This document shows positions 1-5,655 of a stretch of 7,245 nt of DNA, one piece after another. The DNA lies in contig CAKTXN010000085.1 in NCBI GenBank assembly GCA_934630905.1, positions 1 through 7,245 of the forward strand, in the 5' to 3' direction. Each line of letters begins with the position of its first letter. The stretch's first letter is position 1. The position numbers and the translations under genes were made by a program. Under the pieces are notes generated by a model, which was not told the origin of the DNA, made no database searches, and saw only the letters and a program-made list of their open reading frames with translations. This DNA is from an uncultured Eggerthellaceae bacterium. GTDB lineage: Bacteria > Actinomycetota > Coriobacteriia > Coriobacteriales > Eggerthellaceae.

Positions 1-75
1 GCTCGCAGCCCGTCCTTCGCCTTCCTCCCAAATGTGCAGAAAATGGGGATATAGACACGCCCGGACACGTGGCGT

Positions 76-104
76 TTGACAAGCTGCATTTTATCCTTTA
101 AATT
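76..104 (+). promoter_or_regulatory. Promoter of the rpsL ribosomal-protein operon
   Basis: A perfect -35 hexamer TTGACA (76-81) is followed after exactly 17 bp by TAAATT (99-104), which matches 4 of 6 bases of the -10 consensus. Transcription would start near 111, leaving a leader of about 235 nt before rpsL. This is the best sigma70-type promoter in the upstream region. Just upstream are an inverted repeat ACGCC (57-61)/GGCGT (71-75) and the palindrome CACGTG (66-71), which could be a factor site but are short enough to be chance. No convincing gene is visible in 1-75. Confidence 0.75.
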
Positions 105-214
105 GCATCCTCGCGTCTTTATGAGAAGACGTTGCTTCGTGTGCGCAACAGCTGAGCGCACCCGAAAAAATGCCCCGGCGCGAAAATCTCACGAAGCGCA
201 AAAGGGCAGGTAGG

Positions 215-258
215 GAGCTCATTTTCGCCTAACTCACGAGGGCGAAAAGACACAGCTC
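215..258 (+). promoter_or_regulatory. Compound hairpin with a competing upstream partner
   Basis: The outer arms GAGCT (215-219) and AGCTC (254-258) enclose the inner perfect arms TTTTCGCC (222-229) and GGCGAAAA (241-248) around an 11-nt loop. The upstream segment GCGAAAA (180-186) is complementary to TTTTCGC (222-228), so the middle arm can pair with either side but not both. This is the geometry of a two-state RNA switch. A regulatory role is inferred. Confidence 0.45.
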
Positions 259-300
259 GAAATTATTGGCAGGGCTTCAGGATGAAGTCCCTAAAGGTTG

Positions 301-322
301 AGCGGCTTGAAATCAAGCTGCT
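301..322 (+). promoter_or_regulatory. Tight hairpin just upstream of the rpsL ribosome binding site
   Basis: The nine bases at 301-309 pair continuously with 314-322 (one G-T wobble) around an AAAT tetraloop. The stem ends 11 nt before the Shine-Dalgarno. It leaves the ribosome binding site open in this state and is suitably placed for a repressor protein or for keeping the start region accessible. Confidence 0.45.
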
Positions 323-333
323 GGGTGAAAAAG

Positions 334-339
334 AAGGAG
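334..339 (+). promoter_or_regulatory. Shine-Dalgarno for rpsL (TTG start)
   Basis: AAGGAG lies 7 nt before the TTG at 347. The spacing and the exact match of the following codons to the S12 N-terminus (PTINQLVRK) decide for the TTG start; there is no in-frame ATG nearby. Confidence 0.85.
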
Positions 340-346
340 AATCGCT

Positions 347-718
347 TTGCCTACTATCAACCAACTGGTCCGTAAAGGACGCCAGAAGACGGTCGACAAG
401 AAGAAGACCCCGGCACTGAAGGGTAACCCGCAGAAGCGTGGCGTGTGCACTCGTGTTTACACCACCACCCCTAAGAAGCCGAACTCCGCTCTTCGTAAGG
501 TCTGCCGTGTACGTCTGGTAAACGGAATGGAAGTAACGGCCTATATCCCCGGTATTGGCCACAACCTGCAGGAGCACAGCATGGTGCTTATCCGCGGCGG
601 TCGTGTAAAGGACCTTCCTGGTGTTCGTTACAAGGTCATCCGCGCAGCTTTGGACTGCAACGCAGTTGATAAGCGTCGTCAGGCTCGCAGCCGCTATGGA
701 GCTAAGCGCCCCAAATAA
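347..718 (+). CDS. rpsL: 30S ribosomal protein S12
   Basis: S12 lies at the 30S decoding centre, where it helps monitor codon-anticodon pairing and tRNA accommodation. The 123-aa product has the usual family length. It begins PTINQLVRK and carries the highly conserved blocks PQKRGVCTRVYTTTPKKPNSA (about 28-48), GHNLQEHS (71-78), GGRVKDLPGVRY (84-95) and the end ARSRYGAKRPK. Lysines 43 and 88, where substitutions classically give streptomycin resistance or dependence, are both wild type, so a streptomycin-sensitive form is expected. Asp89, the residue methylthiolated in some bacteria, is also present. The start codon is TTG, preceded by AAGGAG. It is the first gene of the operon, downstream of a structured leader and followed by a structured 105-nt gap before rpsG. 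Identification is essentially certain. Confidence 0.98.
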   Translation: MPTINQLVRKGRQKTVDKKKTPALKGNPQKRGVCTRVYTTTPKKPNSALRKVCRVRLVNGMEVTAYIPGIGHNLQEHSMVLIRGGRVKDLPGVRYKVIRAALDCNAVDKRRQARSRYGAKRPK

Positions 719-729
719 TGAAGTAAGTC

Positions 730-804
730 GCGCGGGTCGCATTACAACAGGGAATCAAAAGATTCCAGCGGCCTAATGGATGCGAAAAGCATCCCGAAGC
801 GCGC
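730..804 (+). promoter_or_regulatory. Structured rpsL-rpsG intercistronic region, candidate S7 binding site
   Basis: Two perfect hairpins stand in the gap: GGAATC (751-756)/GATTCC (761-766) with an AAAA loop, and GGATGC (778-783)/GCATCC (789-794) with a GAAAA loop. A flanking GCGCG (730-734) can pair with CGCGC (800-804) and close both into a three-way junction that ends a few bases before the rpsG Shine-Dalgarno (AAAGG, 812-816). In E. coli, S7 represses its operon by binding the equivalent rpsL-rpsG gap. The position is the same here; whether S7 binds is inference. Confidence 0.5.
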
Positions 805-823
805 ATGAGAGAAAGGTATTACT

Positions 824-1294
824 ATGCCGCGTCGTGCAGCAGCTGTCCGTCGTGAAACCACGCCGGACGCAAAGTACAACAACCGTCTTGTTTCCCAGCT
901 GATCAACAAGGTTATGCTTGATGGCAAGAAGTCCCTTGCCGAGCGCATTGTGTATGGCGCTTTTGATCGCGTTGAGGAAAAGACTGGCGAAGACGTTCTG
1001 ACCGTGTTCAAGAAGGCCATGGACAACATTCGCCCCACCTTGGAAGTAAAGCCGAAGCGTGTTGGTGGCGCTACTTACCAGGTGCCTATGGAGGTCAACT
1101 CCCGTCGTTCTACTCAGCTGGCTATCCGCTGGTTGGTGGACTACTCCCGCAAGCGTAAAGAGCACACCATGATCGAGCGCCTGGCCGCAGAAATCATGGA
1201 TGCAGCCAACAACACCGGTGCCGCCGTGAAGAAGCGCGAAGACACCTACAAGATGGCTGAATCCAACCGTGCATTCTCCCACTATCGTTTCTAA
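824..1294 (+). CDS. rpsG: 30S ribosomal protein S7
   Basis: S7 is the primary protein that nucleates assembly of the 30S head; it binds the 3' major domain of 16S rRNA and contacts E-site tRNA. The 156-aa length is standard. Visible family blocks are MPRR at the start, the helix segment YNNRLVSQLINKVMLDGKKS (18-37), the beta-hairpin block KRVGGATYQVPMEV (78-91), the arginine-rich RRSTQLAIRWL (94-104), and a basic C-terminal half ending FSHYRF. The ATG start has AAAGG 7 nt upstream. The gene is followed by fusA after 15 nt, and the rpsG stop codon overlaps the weak fusA Shine-Dalgarno, suggesting translational coupling. In E. coli S7 is the operon's autogenous repressor; the structured gap upstream fits the same role here. 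Confidence 0.98.
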   Translation: MPRRAAAVRRETTPDAKYNNRLVSQLINKVMLDGKKSLAERIVYGAFDRVEEKTGEDVLTVFKKAMDNIRPTLEVKPKRVGGATYQVPMEVNSRRSTQLAIRWLVDYSRKRKEHTMIERLAAEIMDAANNTGAAVKKREDTYKMAESNRAFSHYRF

Positions 1295-1309
1295 GGCGAG
1301 TGACTTAAC

Positions 1310-3430
1310 ATGGCAAAGACTACGCTTGAAGATACTCGTAATATTGGCATCATGGCCCACATCGATGCCGGCAAGACCACTACGACTGAACGCATCCTGT
1401 ACTACACAGGCAAGACCCACAAGGTCGGCGAAGTTCATGATGGCGCTGCTACCATGGACTGGATGGTTCAGGAGCAGGAGCGCGGCGTAACCATTACTTC
1501 CGCTGCTACCACCTGCTTTTGGAAGTACCCGGGTGGTGCCGCAGACGGTAAGACCTACCGCTTCCAGATCATCGACACCCCGGGCCACGTTGACTTCACC
1601 GCTGAAGTAGAGCGCTCGCTGCGCGTTCTTGACGGTGCTGTTGCCGTGTTCGACGCCGTTGCTGGCGTTCAGCCTCAGTCTGAGACCGTTTGGCGTCAGG
1701 CCGAGCGCTATGGCGTTCCTCGCATCGCCTTCATCAACAAGTACGACCGCGTGGGCGCTGACTACTTCCACGCGATTCAGACCATGAAGGATCGCTTGGG
1801 CGCTAACGCTGTTGCAGCTCAGATCCCCATGGGCGCCGAGGACAACTTCTGGGGCGTTATCGACCTGGTTACCAAGACCGCTTGGGACTTCAAGGCCGAC
1901 GACAAGGGTATGACCTACCCCGAGCCTATGGACGAGATTCCCGCTGAGTTCGTTGACTTGGTTGACGAGAAGTACCAGGAACTTCTGGATGCTGCCGCCG
2001 ACTGCGACGACGACTTGATGGAGAAAGTCCTGATGGAAGAAGACGTTACCGTCGAGGAAATTAAGGCTGCTATCCGCAAGGGCGTTATTGCATGCAAGCT
2101 CAACCCTGTTTTCGTGGGCTCCGCTTACAAGAACAAGGGTGTTCAGGAAATGCTCGACGCTGTTGTTGACTACATGCCTTCTCCGGTTGACGTTCCCCCC
2201 ATCAAGGGTACGAATCCCGAGACGGGCGAAGAGGATGAGCGTCCTTCCGATCCCAAGGCACCGTTTGCTGCTTTGGCATTCAAGATCATGACCGACCCGT
2301 ATGTGGGCAAGTTGACCTACCTGCGTGTGTACTCTGGCTCGCTGGATTCCGGCAGCTACGTGATCAACGCCACCAAGGGCGGCAAGAAAGAGCGCATCGG
2401 CCGTCTGCTGCAGATGCACTCCAACCAGCGTATCGACATTGACCACTGCTCCGCGGGCGACATCGTTGCTGTTGTTGGCTTGAAGGATACCGGCACGGGC
2501 GACACGCTGTGCAGCGAGGGTGCACCTATCATTCTTGAGTCCATGCAGTTCGCCGACCCGGTTATCGACATTGCTGTTGAGCCCAAGACCAAGGCTGAGC
2601 AGGCCAAGATGGACATCGCTTTACAGAAGCTCGCTGAGGAAGACCCGACGTTCCGCGTGACCACCAACCATGAGACCGGTCAGACCATCATTGCCGGCAT
2701 GGGCGAGTTGCACCTGGAAATCATCATTGACCGTCTGCTGCGCGAGTTCAAGGTTGAGGCTAACGTTGGTAAACCCCAGGTTGCTTACCGCGAATCTGCC
2801 ACGAAGCCCGTTATGGGTGCCGAGGGCAAGTTCGTTCGTCAGTCTGGTGGTCGTGGTCAGTACGGTCATGCTGTTATCAACATGTACCCGACCGAGCCGG
2901 GCGAGGGCTACTCCTTCGAGAACAAGATCGTTGGCGGCGTGGTTCCCAAGGAATACATTCCTTCCATCGACAAGGGTATTCAGGAGGCTTTGAACTCCGG
3001 CGTTTTGGCTGGTTACCCGGTTGAAGATGTTCGCGTTGAGCTGATCGACGGTTCTTACCACGAAGTTGACTCTTCTGAAGCAGCGTTCAAGATCGCTGGT
3101 TCCATGGCTATCAAGGATGCTTTGAAGAAGGGCGCTCCCGTGATCTTGGAGCCGATGATGGCGGTTGAAGTTGAGACTCCTGAAGAGTACATCGGCTTCG
3201 TTATGGGTGACATTCCCTCGCGCCGTGGCCTGATTCAGGGCCAGGACAAGCGTGGCAACGCTGCTATCGTTTCCGCGAAGGTTCCGCTGAGCAACATGTT
3301 CGGTTACGCAACTGATCTTCGTTCCGGTACGCAGGGTCGTGCTTCCTACACCATGCAGTTCGACTCTTACGAGGCCGTTCCGAAGAACATTCAGGAAGAA
3401 ATCATCAGCAAGGCTGGTGCGAACGCGTAA
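1310..3430 (+). CDS. fusA: Translation elongation factor G
   Basis: EF-G is the cytosolic GTPase that drives tRNA-mRNA translocation and, with ribosome recycling factor, splits ribosomes. The 706-aa product is full length. Its GTPase motifs are all present: G1 AHIDAGKT (16-23), G2 RGVTIT (58-63), G3 DTPGHVDF (89-96, with His93 as the catalytic-type histidine), G4 NKYD (143-146), G5 GSAYKNKG (270-277). Domain III carries GMGELHLE (463-470); domain IV has SGGRGQYGH (512-520) and the tip loop GSYHEVDSSE (581-590), where His584 matches the histidine that enters the decoding centre. The C-terminal domain has GDIPSRRG and FGYATDLRS. G4 has Tyr where NKMD is usual. The Shine-Dalgarno AAGGCGAG (1293-1300) is weak and overlaps the rpsG stop. 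Unlike the E. coli str operon, no tuf follows. Confidence 0.98.
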   Translation: MAKTTLEDTRNIGIMAHIDAGKTTTTERILYYTGKTHKVGEVHDGAATMDWMVQEQERGVTITSAATTCFWKYPGGAADGKTYRFQIIDTPGHVDFTAEVERSLRVLDGAVAVFDAVAGVQPQSETVWRQAERYGVPRIAFINKYDRVGADYFHAIQTMKDRLGANAVAAQIPMGAEDNFWGVIDLVTKTAWDFKADDKGMTYPEPMDEIPAEFVDLVDEKYQELLDAAADCDDDLMEKVLMEEDVTVEEIKAAIRKGVIACKLNPVFVGSAYKNKGVQEMLDAVVDYMPSPVDVPPIKGTNPETGEEDERPSDPKAPFAALAFKIMTDPYVGKLTYLRVYSGSLDSGSYVINATKGGKKERIGRLLQMHSNQRIDIDHCSAGDIVAVVGLKDTGTGDTLCSEGAPIILESMQFADPVIDIAVEPKTKAEQAKMDIALQKLAEEDPTFRVTTNHETGQTIIAGMGELHLEIIIDRLLREFKVEANVGKPQVAYRESATKPVMGAEGKFVRQSGGRGQYGHAVINMYPTEPGEGYSFENKIVGGVVPKEYIPSIDKGIQEALNSGVLAGYPVEDVRVELIDGSYHEVDSSEAAFKIAGSMAIKDALKKGAPVILEPMMAVEVETPEEYIGFVMGDIPSRRGLIQGQDKRGNAAIVSAKVPLSNMFGYATDLRSGTQGRASYTMQFDSYEAVPKNIQEEIISKAGANA

Positions 3431-3450
3431 GGCGTTTGCCCACTATAATT

Positions 3451-3456
3451 GGAGGT
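3451..3456 (+). promoter_or_regulatory. Shine-Dalgarno for rpsJ (GTG start)
   Basis: GGAGGT lies 7 nt before the GTG at 3464. It is among the strongest ribosome binding sites in the window and confirms the non-ATG start, since the next codons give the standard S10 N-terminus. Confidence 0.85.
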
Positions 3457-3463
3457 AAGGTAA

Positions 3464-3772
3464 GTGGCTAATCAAAAGATTCGCATCCGCCTTAAGGGCT
3501 ACGATCATGAGATTGTGGATCAGTCCACCAAGCTCATTGTCGATACCGCTCAGAAGACGGGCGCAAAGGTTTCCGGTCCTATTCCCCTGCCCACGGAGCG
3601 CAACATGTACTGCGTTATCCGTTCCCCGCATGTGAACAAGGACTCTCGTGAGCAGTTCGAGATGCGCACTCACAAGCGTCTCATTGACATCCTGGAGCCC
3701 ACCAGCAACACGGTTGACTCTCTGATGCGTCTCGATCTTCCGGCTGGCGTTGACATTGAGATCAAGCTGTAG
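3464..3772 (+). CDS. rpsJ: 30S ribosomal protein S10 (NusE)
   Basis: S10 is a 30S head protein and, as NusE, partners NusB in transcription antitermination and NusG in transcription-translation coupling. The 102-aa product is standard length and begins ANQKIRIRLKGYDHEIVD, with the conserved GPIPLPT (38-44), HVNKDSREQFEMRTHKR (56-72) and C-terminal LDLPAGVDIEIKL. Val57, in the loop where changes give tetracycline or tigecycline resistance in some bacteria, is the usual residue. The start is GTG. It follows fusA by only 33 nt with no terminator, so the str and S10 units are most likely read as one message. The stop codon overlaps the rplC ribosome binding site. Confidence 0.98.
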   Translation: MANQKIRIRLKGYDHEIVDQSTKLIVDTAQKTGAKVSGPIPLPTERNMYCVIRSPHVNKDSREQFEMRTHKRLIDILEPTSNTVDSLMRLDLPAGVDIEIKL

Positions 3773-3783
3773 GGGGTGCTGAT

Positions 3784-4422
3784 ATGATTAACACGATTTA
3801 TGGTAAGAAGATCGGCATGACCCAGATCTGGGATGAGAACGACAACCTGGTTCCTGTCACCGTTATCCAGGCTGAGCCTAACAAGGTTTGCCAGGTGAAG
3901 ACCACCGCTACTGATGGCTACGAAGCAGTTCAGCTGGGCTTTGGCGCAGTTCGCTACTTCAAGCAGTCCGGTGCTCCCCGCCTGAACAAGCCCATGGCTG
4001 GCCATTTCGCCAAGCAGGGCGCCGAGCCTGCTCGCTACCTGCGTGAGGTTCGCGTTGAGAACGCTGCCGACTACAAGATTGGCGATGCCGTGACCGTTGC
4101 TGCTTTCGCTGATGTGAAGAAGGTTGACGTTCAGGGCACGTCCAAGGGCAAGGGCTTTGCTGGCGTTATGAAGCGCTACGGCTTTGCTGGCGGTCCTGGT
4201 GGACACGGTGCACACTTCCATCGCGCTCCCGGTTCTATCGGTCAGTGCGCAACGCCGTCCCGCGTTTTCAAGGGCGTTCGCCTTCCGGGTCACATGGGTT
4301 GCGACACCGTTACGGTGAAGAACCTGAAGGTTGTGCGCGTTGACGAAGAGCAGAACCTGATTCTGGTCAAGGGCGCCATTCCTGGTGGCAAAGACGGCAT
4401 TGTCCGTGTCCGTATGGCTTAA
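3784..4422 (+). CDS. rplC: 50S ribosomal protein L3
   Basis: L3 is an early 50S assembly protein; its long extension reaches towards the peptidyl transferase centre. The 212-aa length is typical. It starts with YGKKIGMTQIW (6-16), carries the family signature around GTSKGKGFAGVMKRYGF (118-134), and the extension block HRAPGSIGQ (146-154) then FKGVRLPGHMG (162-172). Gln154 in the GSIGQ motif corresponds to the glutamine methylated by PrmB in E. coli. The extension holds a glycine-rich GGPGGHGAH (136-144). Spacing from rpsJ is 11 nt; the purine-rich AGGGGGTG (3771-3778), overlapping the rpsJ stop, serves as ribosome binding site 5 nt before the ATG. It lies in the normal S10-operon position. 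Confidence 0.97.
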   Translation: MINTIYGKKIGMTQIWDENDNLVPVTVIQAEPNKVCQVKTTATDGYEAVQLGFGAVRYFKQSGAPRLNKPMAGHFAKQGAEPARYLREVRVENAADYKIGDAVTVAAFADVKKVDVQGTSKGKGFAGVMKRYGFAGGPGGHGAHFHRAPGSIGQCATPSRVFKGVRLPGHMGCDTVTVKNLKVVRVDEEQNLILVKGAIPGGKDGIVRVRMA

Positions 4423-4436
4423 TTTTCGAGCAAGTT

Positions 4437-4442
4437 GAGGAG
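4437..4442 (+). promoter_or_regulatory. Shine-Dalgarno that decides the rplD start
   Basis: GAGGAG is 9 nt before the ATG at 4452 but only 3 nt before the in-frame TTG at 4446. The spacing favours 4452. Confidence 0.8.
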
Positions 4443-4451
4443 CTATTGAAT

Positions 4452-5075
4452 ATGGCAACTATTGAGATCAAAGACACGAAGGGTCAGGGTGCCGGCGCAG
4501 CCGAACTCGCAGACTCCGTGTTCGGCATTGAGCCGAACGTGCCTGTGATGCATCAGGTTGTACGCGCACAGCGTGCTTCTTGGCGTCAGGGCACGAGCAA
4601 TACCCTTACTCGTGGTCAAGTGAGGGGCGGCGGCAAGAAGCCGTTCCGTCAGAAGGGCACCGGCAACGCTCGTCAGGGTACCAGCCGTGCTCCGCAGATG
4701 CCCGGTGGCGGCATTGTGTTTGGCCCGCATCCTCGTTCTTACGACATCAAGGTCAACAAGAAGGAAATCAAGCTGGCTATGCGCTCTGCGCTGTCCGCTA
4801 AACTGGCTGATGATGAGCTTATCGTTGTTGACAAGTTCGACTTCGAGCAGCCGTCTACCAAGGCTGCTGTTGCTGCACTGAAGGCTTTGGGTGTTGAAGG
4901 CCGTAGCACCGTTTTCATCGGCGACGACGACATCAACGCATTCTTGTCCTTCCGCAACATCAAGTCTGTTACTGTTATCCCTGTTGCTTTCATGAACACC
5001 TATGACTTCTTGGACAACAAGAAGCTCATTGTGACCTCTGAAGCACTGGAACGCATTCAGGAGGTGCTCGCATAA
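4452..5075 (+). CDS. rplD: 50S ribosomal protein L4
   Basis: L4 is an early 23S rRNA binder whose extended loop lines the nascent-peptide exit tunnel. With the ATG at 4452 the product is 207 aa, starting MATIEIKDTKG as L4 proteins commonly do; the longer frame from TTG at 4446 is disfavoured by its 3-nt spacing from GAGGAG. The tunnel-loop region is intact: LTRGQVRGGGKKPFRQKGTG (52-71) then NARQGTSRAPQMPGGG (72-87), with the lysine-rich stretch where macrolide-resistance changes usually fall looking unaltered. In E. coli L4 represses the S10 operon through a leader upstream of rpsJ; only 33 nt precede rpsJ here, so that leader cannot be present in the same form. The stop shares one base with the rplW start (TAATG). 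Confidence 0.97.
   Translation: MATIEIKDTKGQGAGAAELADSVFGIEPNVPVMHQVVRAQRASWRQGTSNTLTRGQVRGGGKKPFRQKGTGNARQGTSRAPQMPGGGIVFGPHPRSYDIKVNKKEIKLAMRSALSAKLADDELIVVDKFDFEQPSTKAAVAALKALGVEGRSTVFIGDDDINAFLSFRNIKSVTVIPVAFMNTYDFLDNKKLIVTSEALERIQEVLA
5059..5066 (+). promoter_or_regulatory. Shine-Dalgarno for rplW inside the end of rplD
   Basis: AGGAGGTG, a near-perfect anti-Shine-Dalgarno match, lies within the last codons of rplD, 8 nt before the rplW ATG. With the TAATG overlap this indicates translational coupling. Confidence 0.85.
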
Positions 5076-5359
5076 TGAAGGATCCTCGCGAGGTTATCAT
5101 TCGCCCGGTTATCACCGAGCACAGCTACGACATGATGGAGAAGAACACCTACACGTTCGAGGTTGCTAAGACCTCTAACAAGGTGGAAATCGCTCAGGCT
5201 ATCACCGCAATCTTCAACGTGAAGGTGACCAAGGTGAACACGCTGAACGTGAAGCCGAAGCCGAAACAGCGTCGTGGCATTCAGGGCAAGACCCGTACCT
5301 GGAAAAAGGCTATGGTTACGCTTGCTCCCGGCGAGAAGATTGAGATTTTCGGCGCCTAA
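5075..5359 (+). CDS. rplW: 50S ribosomal protein L23
   Basis: L23 sits at the rim of the exit tunnel and is the docking site for trigger factor and for the signal recognition particle. The 94-aa product is of normal length, with the N-terminal VIIRPVITEHSYD (7-19), the segment NKVEIAQAITAIFNVKV (35-51) and VNTLNVKPKPK (54-64), the basic loop to about 73, and the C-terminal KKAMVTLAPGEKIEIF. Glu15 in ITEH aligns with the glutamate (E. coli Glu18) that trigger factor contacts; the next residue is His where Lys is more common. It overlaps rplD by 1 nt. It is the last gene of the unit: rplB, its near-universal follower, is absent, and a terminator comes about 100 nt later. Confidence 0.97.
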   Translation: MKDPREVIIRPVITEHSYDMMEKNTYTFEVAKTSNKVEIAQAITAIFNVKVTKVNTLNVKPKPKQRRGIQGKTRTWKKAMVTLAPGEKIEIFGA

Positions 5360-5383
5360 TCAGGTGATTTAACGCTTGATGTT

Positions 5384-5460
5384 ACGCCGTTAGTGGCGCA
5401 CAACCTGTTCAGATGCATGTCGGGCGAATCAGTTCGCTTTATGCACTGAAGAGCGAACCT
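5384..5460 (+). promoter_or_regulatory. Structured 3' stretch between rplW and the terminator
   Basis: No gene is visible between the rplW stop and the terminator. The RNA can form CGCC (5385-5388)/GGCG (5395-5398). Downstream there is a choice: GCGAA (5424-5428)/TTCGC (5433-5437) with a TCAG loop, nested within TGCAT (5414-5418)/ATGCA (5441-5445), or GTTCGCT (5432-5438)/AGCGAAC (5452-5458). The two use the same central bases and exclude each other. The motif AACCTG occurs at 5402-5407 and 5456-5461. A role in termination, RNA stability or as a trace of a rearrangement is possible; none can be shown from sequence. Confidence 0.35.
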
Positions 5461-5462
5461 GC

Positions 5463-5497
5463 AAGGGACTCCCTCAAACGAGGGGGTCCCTTTTTTT
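5463..5497 (+). terminator. Intrinsic terminator of the rpsL-rplW operon
   Basis: A 13-bp stem (5463-5475 with 5480-5492, one G-T wobble) closes on an AAAC tetraloop and runs into seven T (5491-5497). This is a strong Rho-independent terminator and indicates that rplW is the last gene of the transcript. Confidence 0.93.
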
Positions 5498-5544
5498 GTA
5501 TGCGCGAAGGCAGCGCTCGAACGGAGCGGGTGGCGCGAGAATTG

Positions 5545-5576
5545 TTGACAAAAGGTGGGGTAATTTGACAACAAAT
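5545..5576 (+). repeat. Tandem TTGACAA motifs upstream of the trigger-factor-like gene
   Basis: TTGACAA occurs at 5545 and again at 5565, exactly 20 bp apart, about two helical turns. Each is embedded in a small inverted repeat: TTGT-TG-ACAA (5542-5551) and ATTTG-ACAA-CAAAT (5563-5576). Neither TTGACA has a good -10 at 16-18 bp, so they look more like a paired protein site or decayed promoters than active -35 elements. Function unknown. Confidence 0.35.
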
Positions 5577-5626
5577 CGGAAACTGTCGCCGCTCCCCAAA
5601 AAAATGCTCTTTTGTTTAATGTTATG

Positions 5627-5655
5627 CTGCCATATTGCAATAGGTAAGCTACAAT
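5627..5655 (+). promoter_or_regulatory. Probable promoter of the trigger-factor-like gene
   Basis: CTGCCA (5627-5632, 4 of 6 to the -35 consensus) is followed after 17 bp by TACAAT (5650-5655, 5 of 6 to the -10 consensus). The start would be near 5662, giving a leader of about 55 nt with a purine-rich Shine-Dalgarno GGGGAG (5701-5706) before the ATG at 5717. The region is AT-rich. It is independent of the upstream operon because the terminator lies between. Confidence 0.6.

Larger units (their letters stand above)
111..333 (+). promoter_or_regulatory. Long structured 5' leader of the rpsL operon
   Basis: The predicted leader is unusually rich in self-complementary segments, listed in order. 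Hairpin 114-131 has arms CGTCTT/AAGACG and a 6-nt loop. Hairpin 141-161 has arms GTGCGC/GCGCAC and a 9-nt loop. Hairpin 215-258 is compound, with outer GAGCT/AGCTC and inner TTTTCGCC/GGCGAAAA. Hairpin 272-291 has GGGCTTCA opposite TGAAGTCCC with one bulged T and a GGA loop. Hairpin 301-322 has a 9-bp stem and an AAAT loop. An imperfect direct repeat starts with CTCACGA at 188 and 233. None of the stems is followed by a T-run, so an ordinary terminator is not seen. By analogy with ribosomal-protein leaders, it may bind an operon product or control expression; this is inference and I recognise no known leader family. Confidence 0.55.

Noticed and set aside
282..419. A 45-codon frame starting at ATG 282 and overlapping the start of rpsL
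   Set aside because: No Shine-Dalgarno at proper spacing; it is out of frame with rpsL, and its later part is an artefact of S12 codons.
773..2446. A 557-codon open frame on the minus strand
   Set aside because: It lies antisense to rpsG and fusA, which are unmistakable. Its existence is explained by biased codon use in highly expressed genes, and its translation has no recognisable domain.
3444..3449. A perfect TATAAT before rpsJ
   Set aside because: No -35 at 16-18 bp and no extended -10. A start from it would fall inside the rpsJ Shine-Dalgarno, leaving no usable leader.
4446..4451. Alternative upstream TTG start for rplD
   Set aside because: Only 3 nt from GAGGAG, against 9 nt for the ATG at 4452; the shorter product also begins like known L4 proteins.
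5514..5528. Hairpin CGCTC/GAGCG after the operon terminator
   Set aside because: Five base pairs with no T-run and no clear partner; not enough to call a second terminator.
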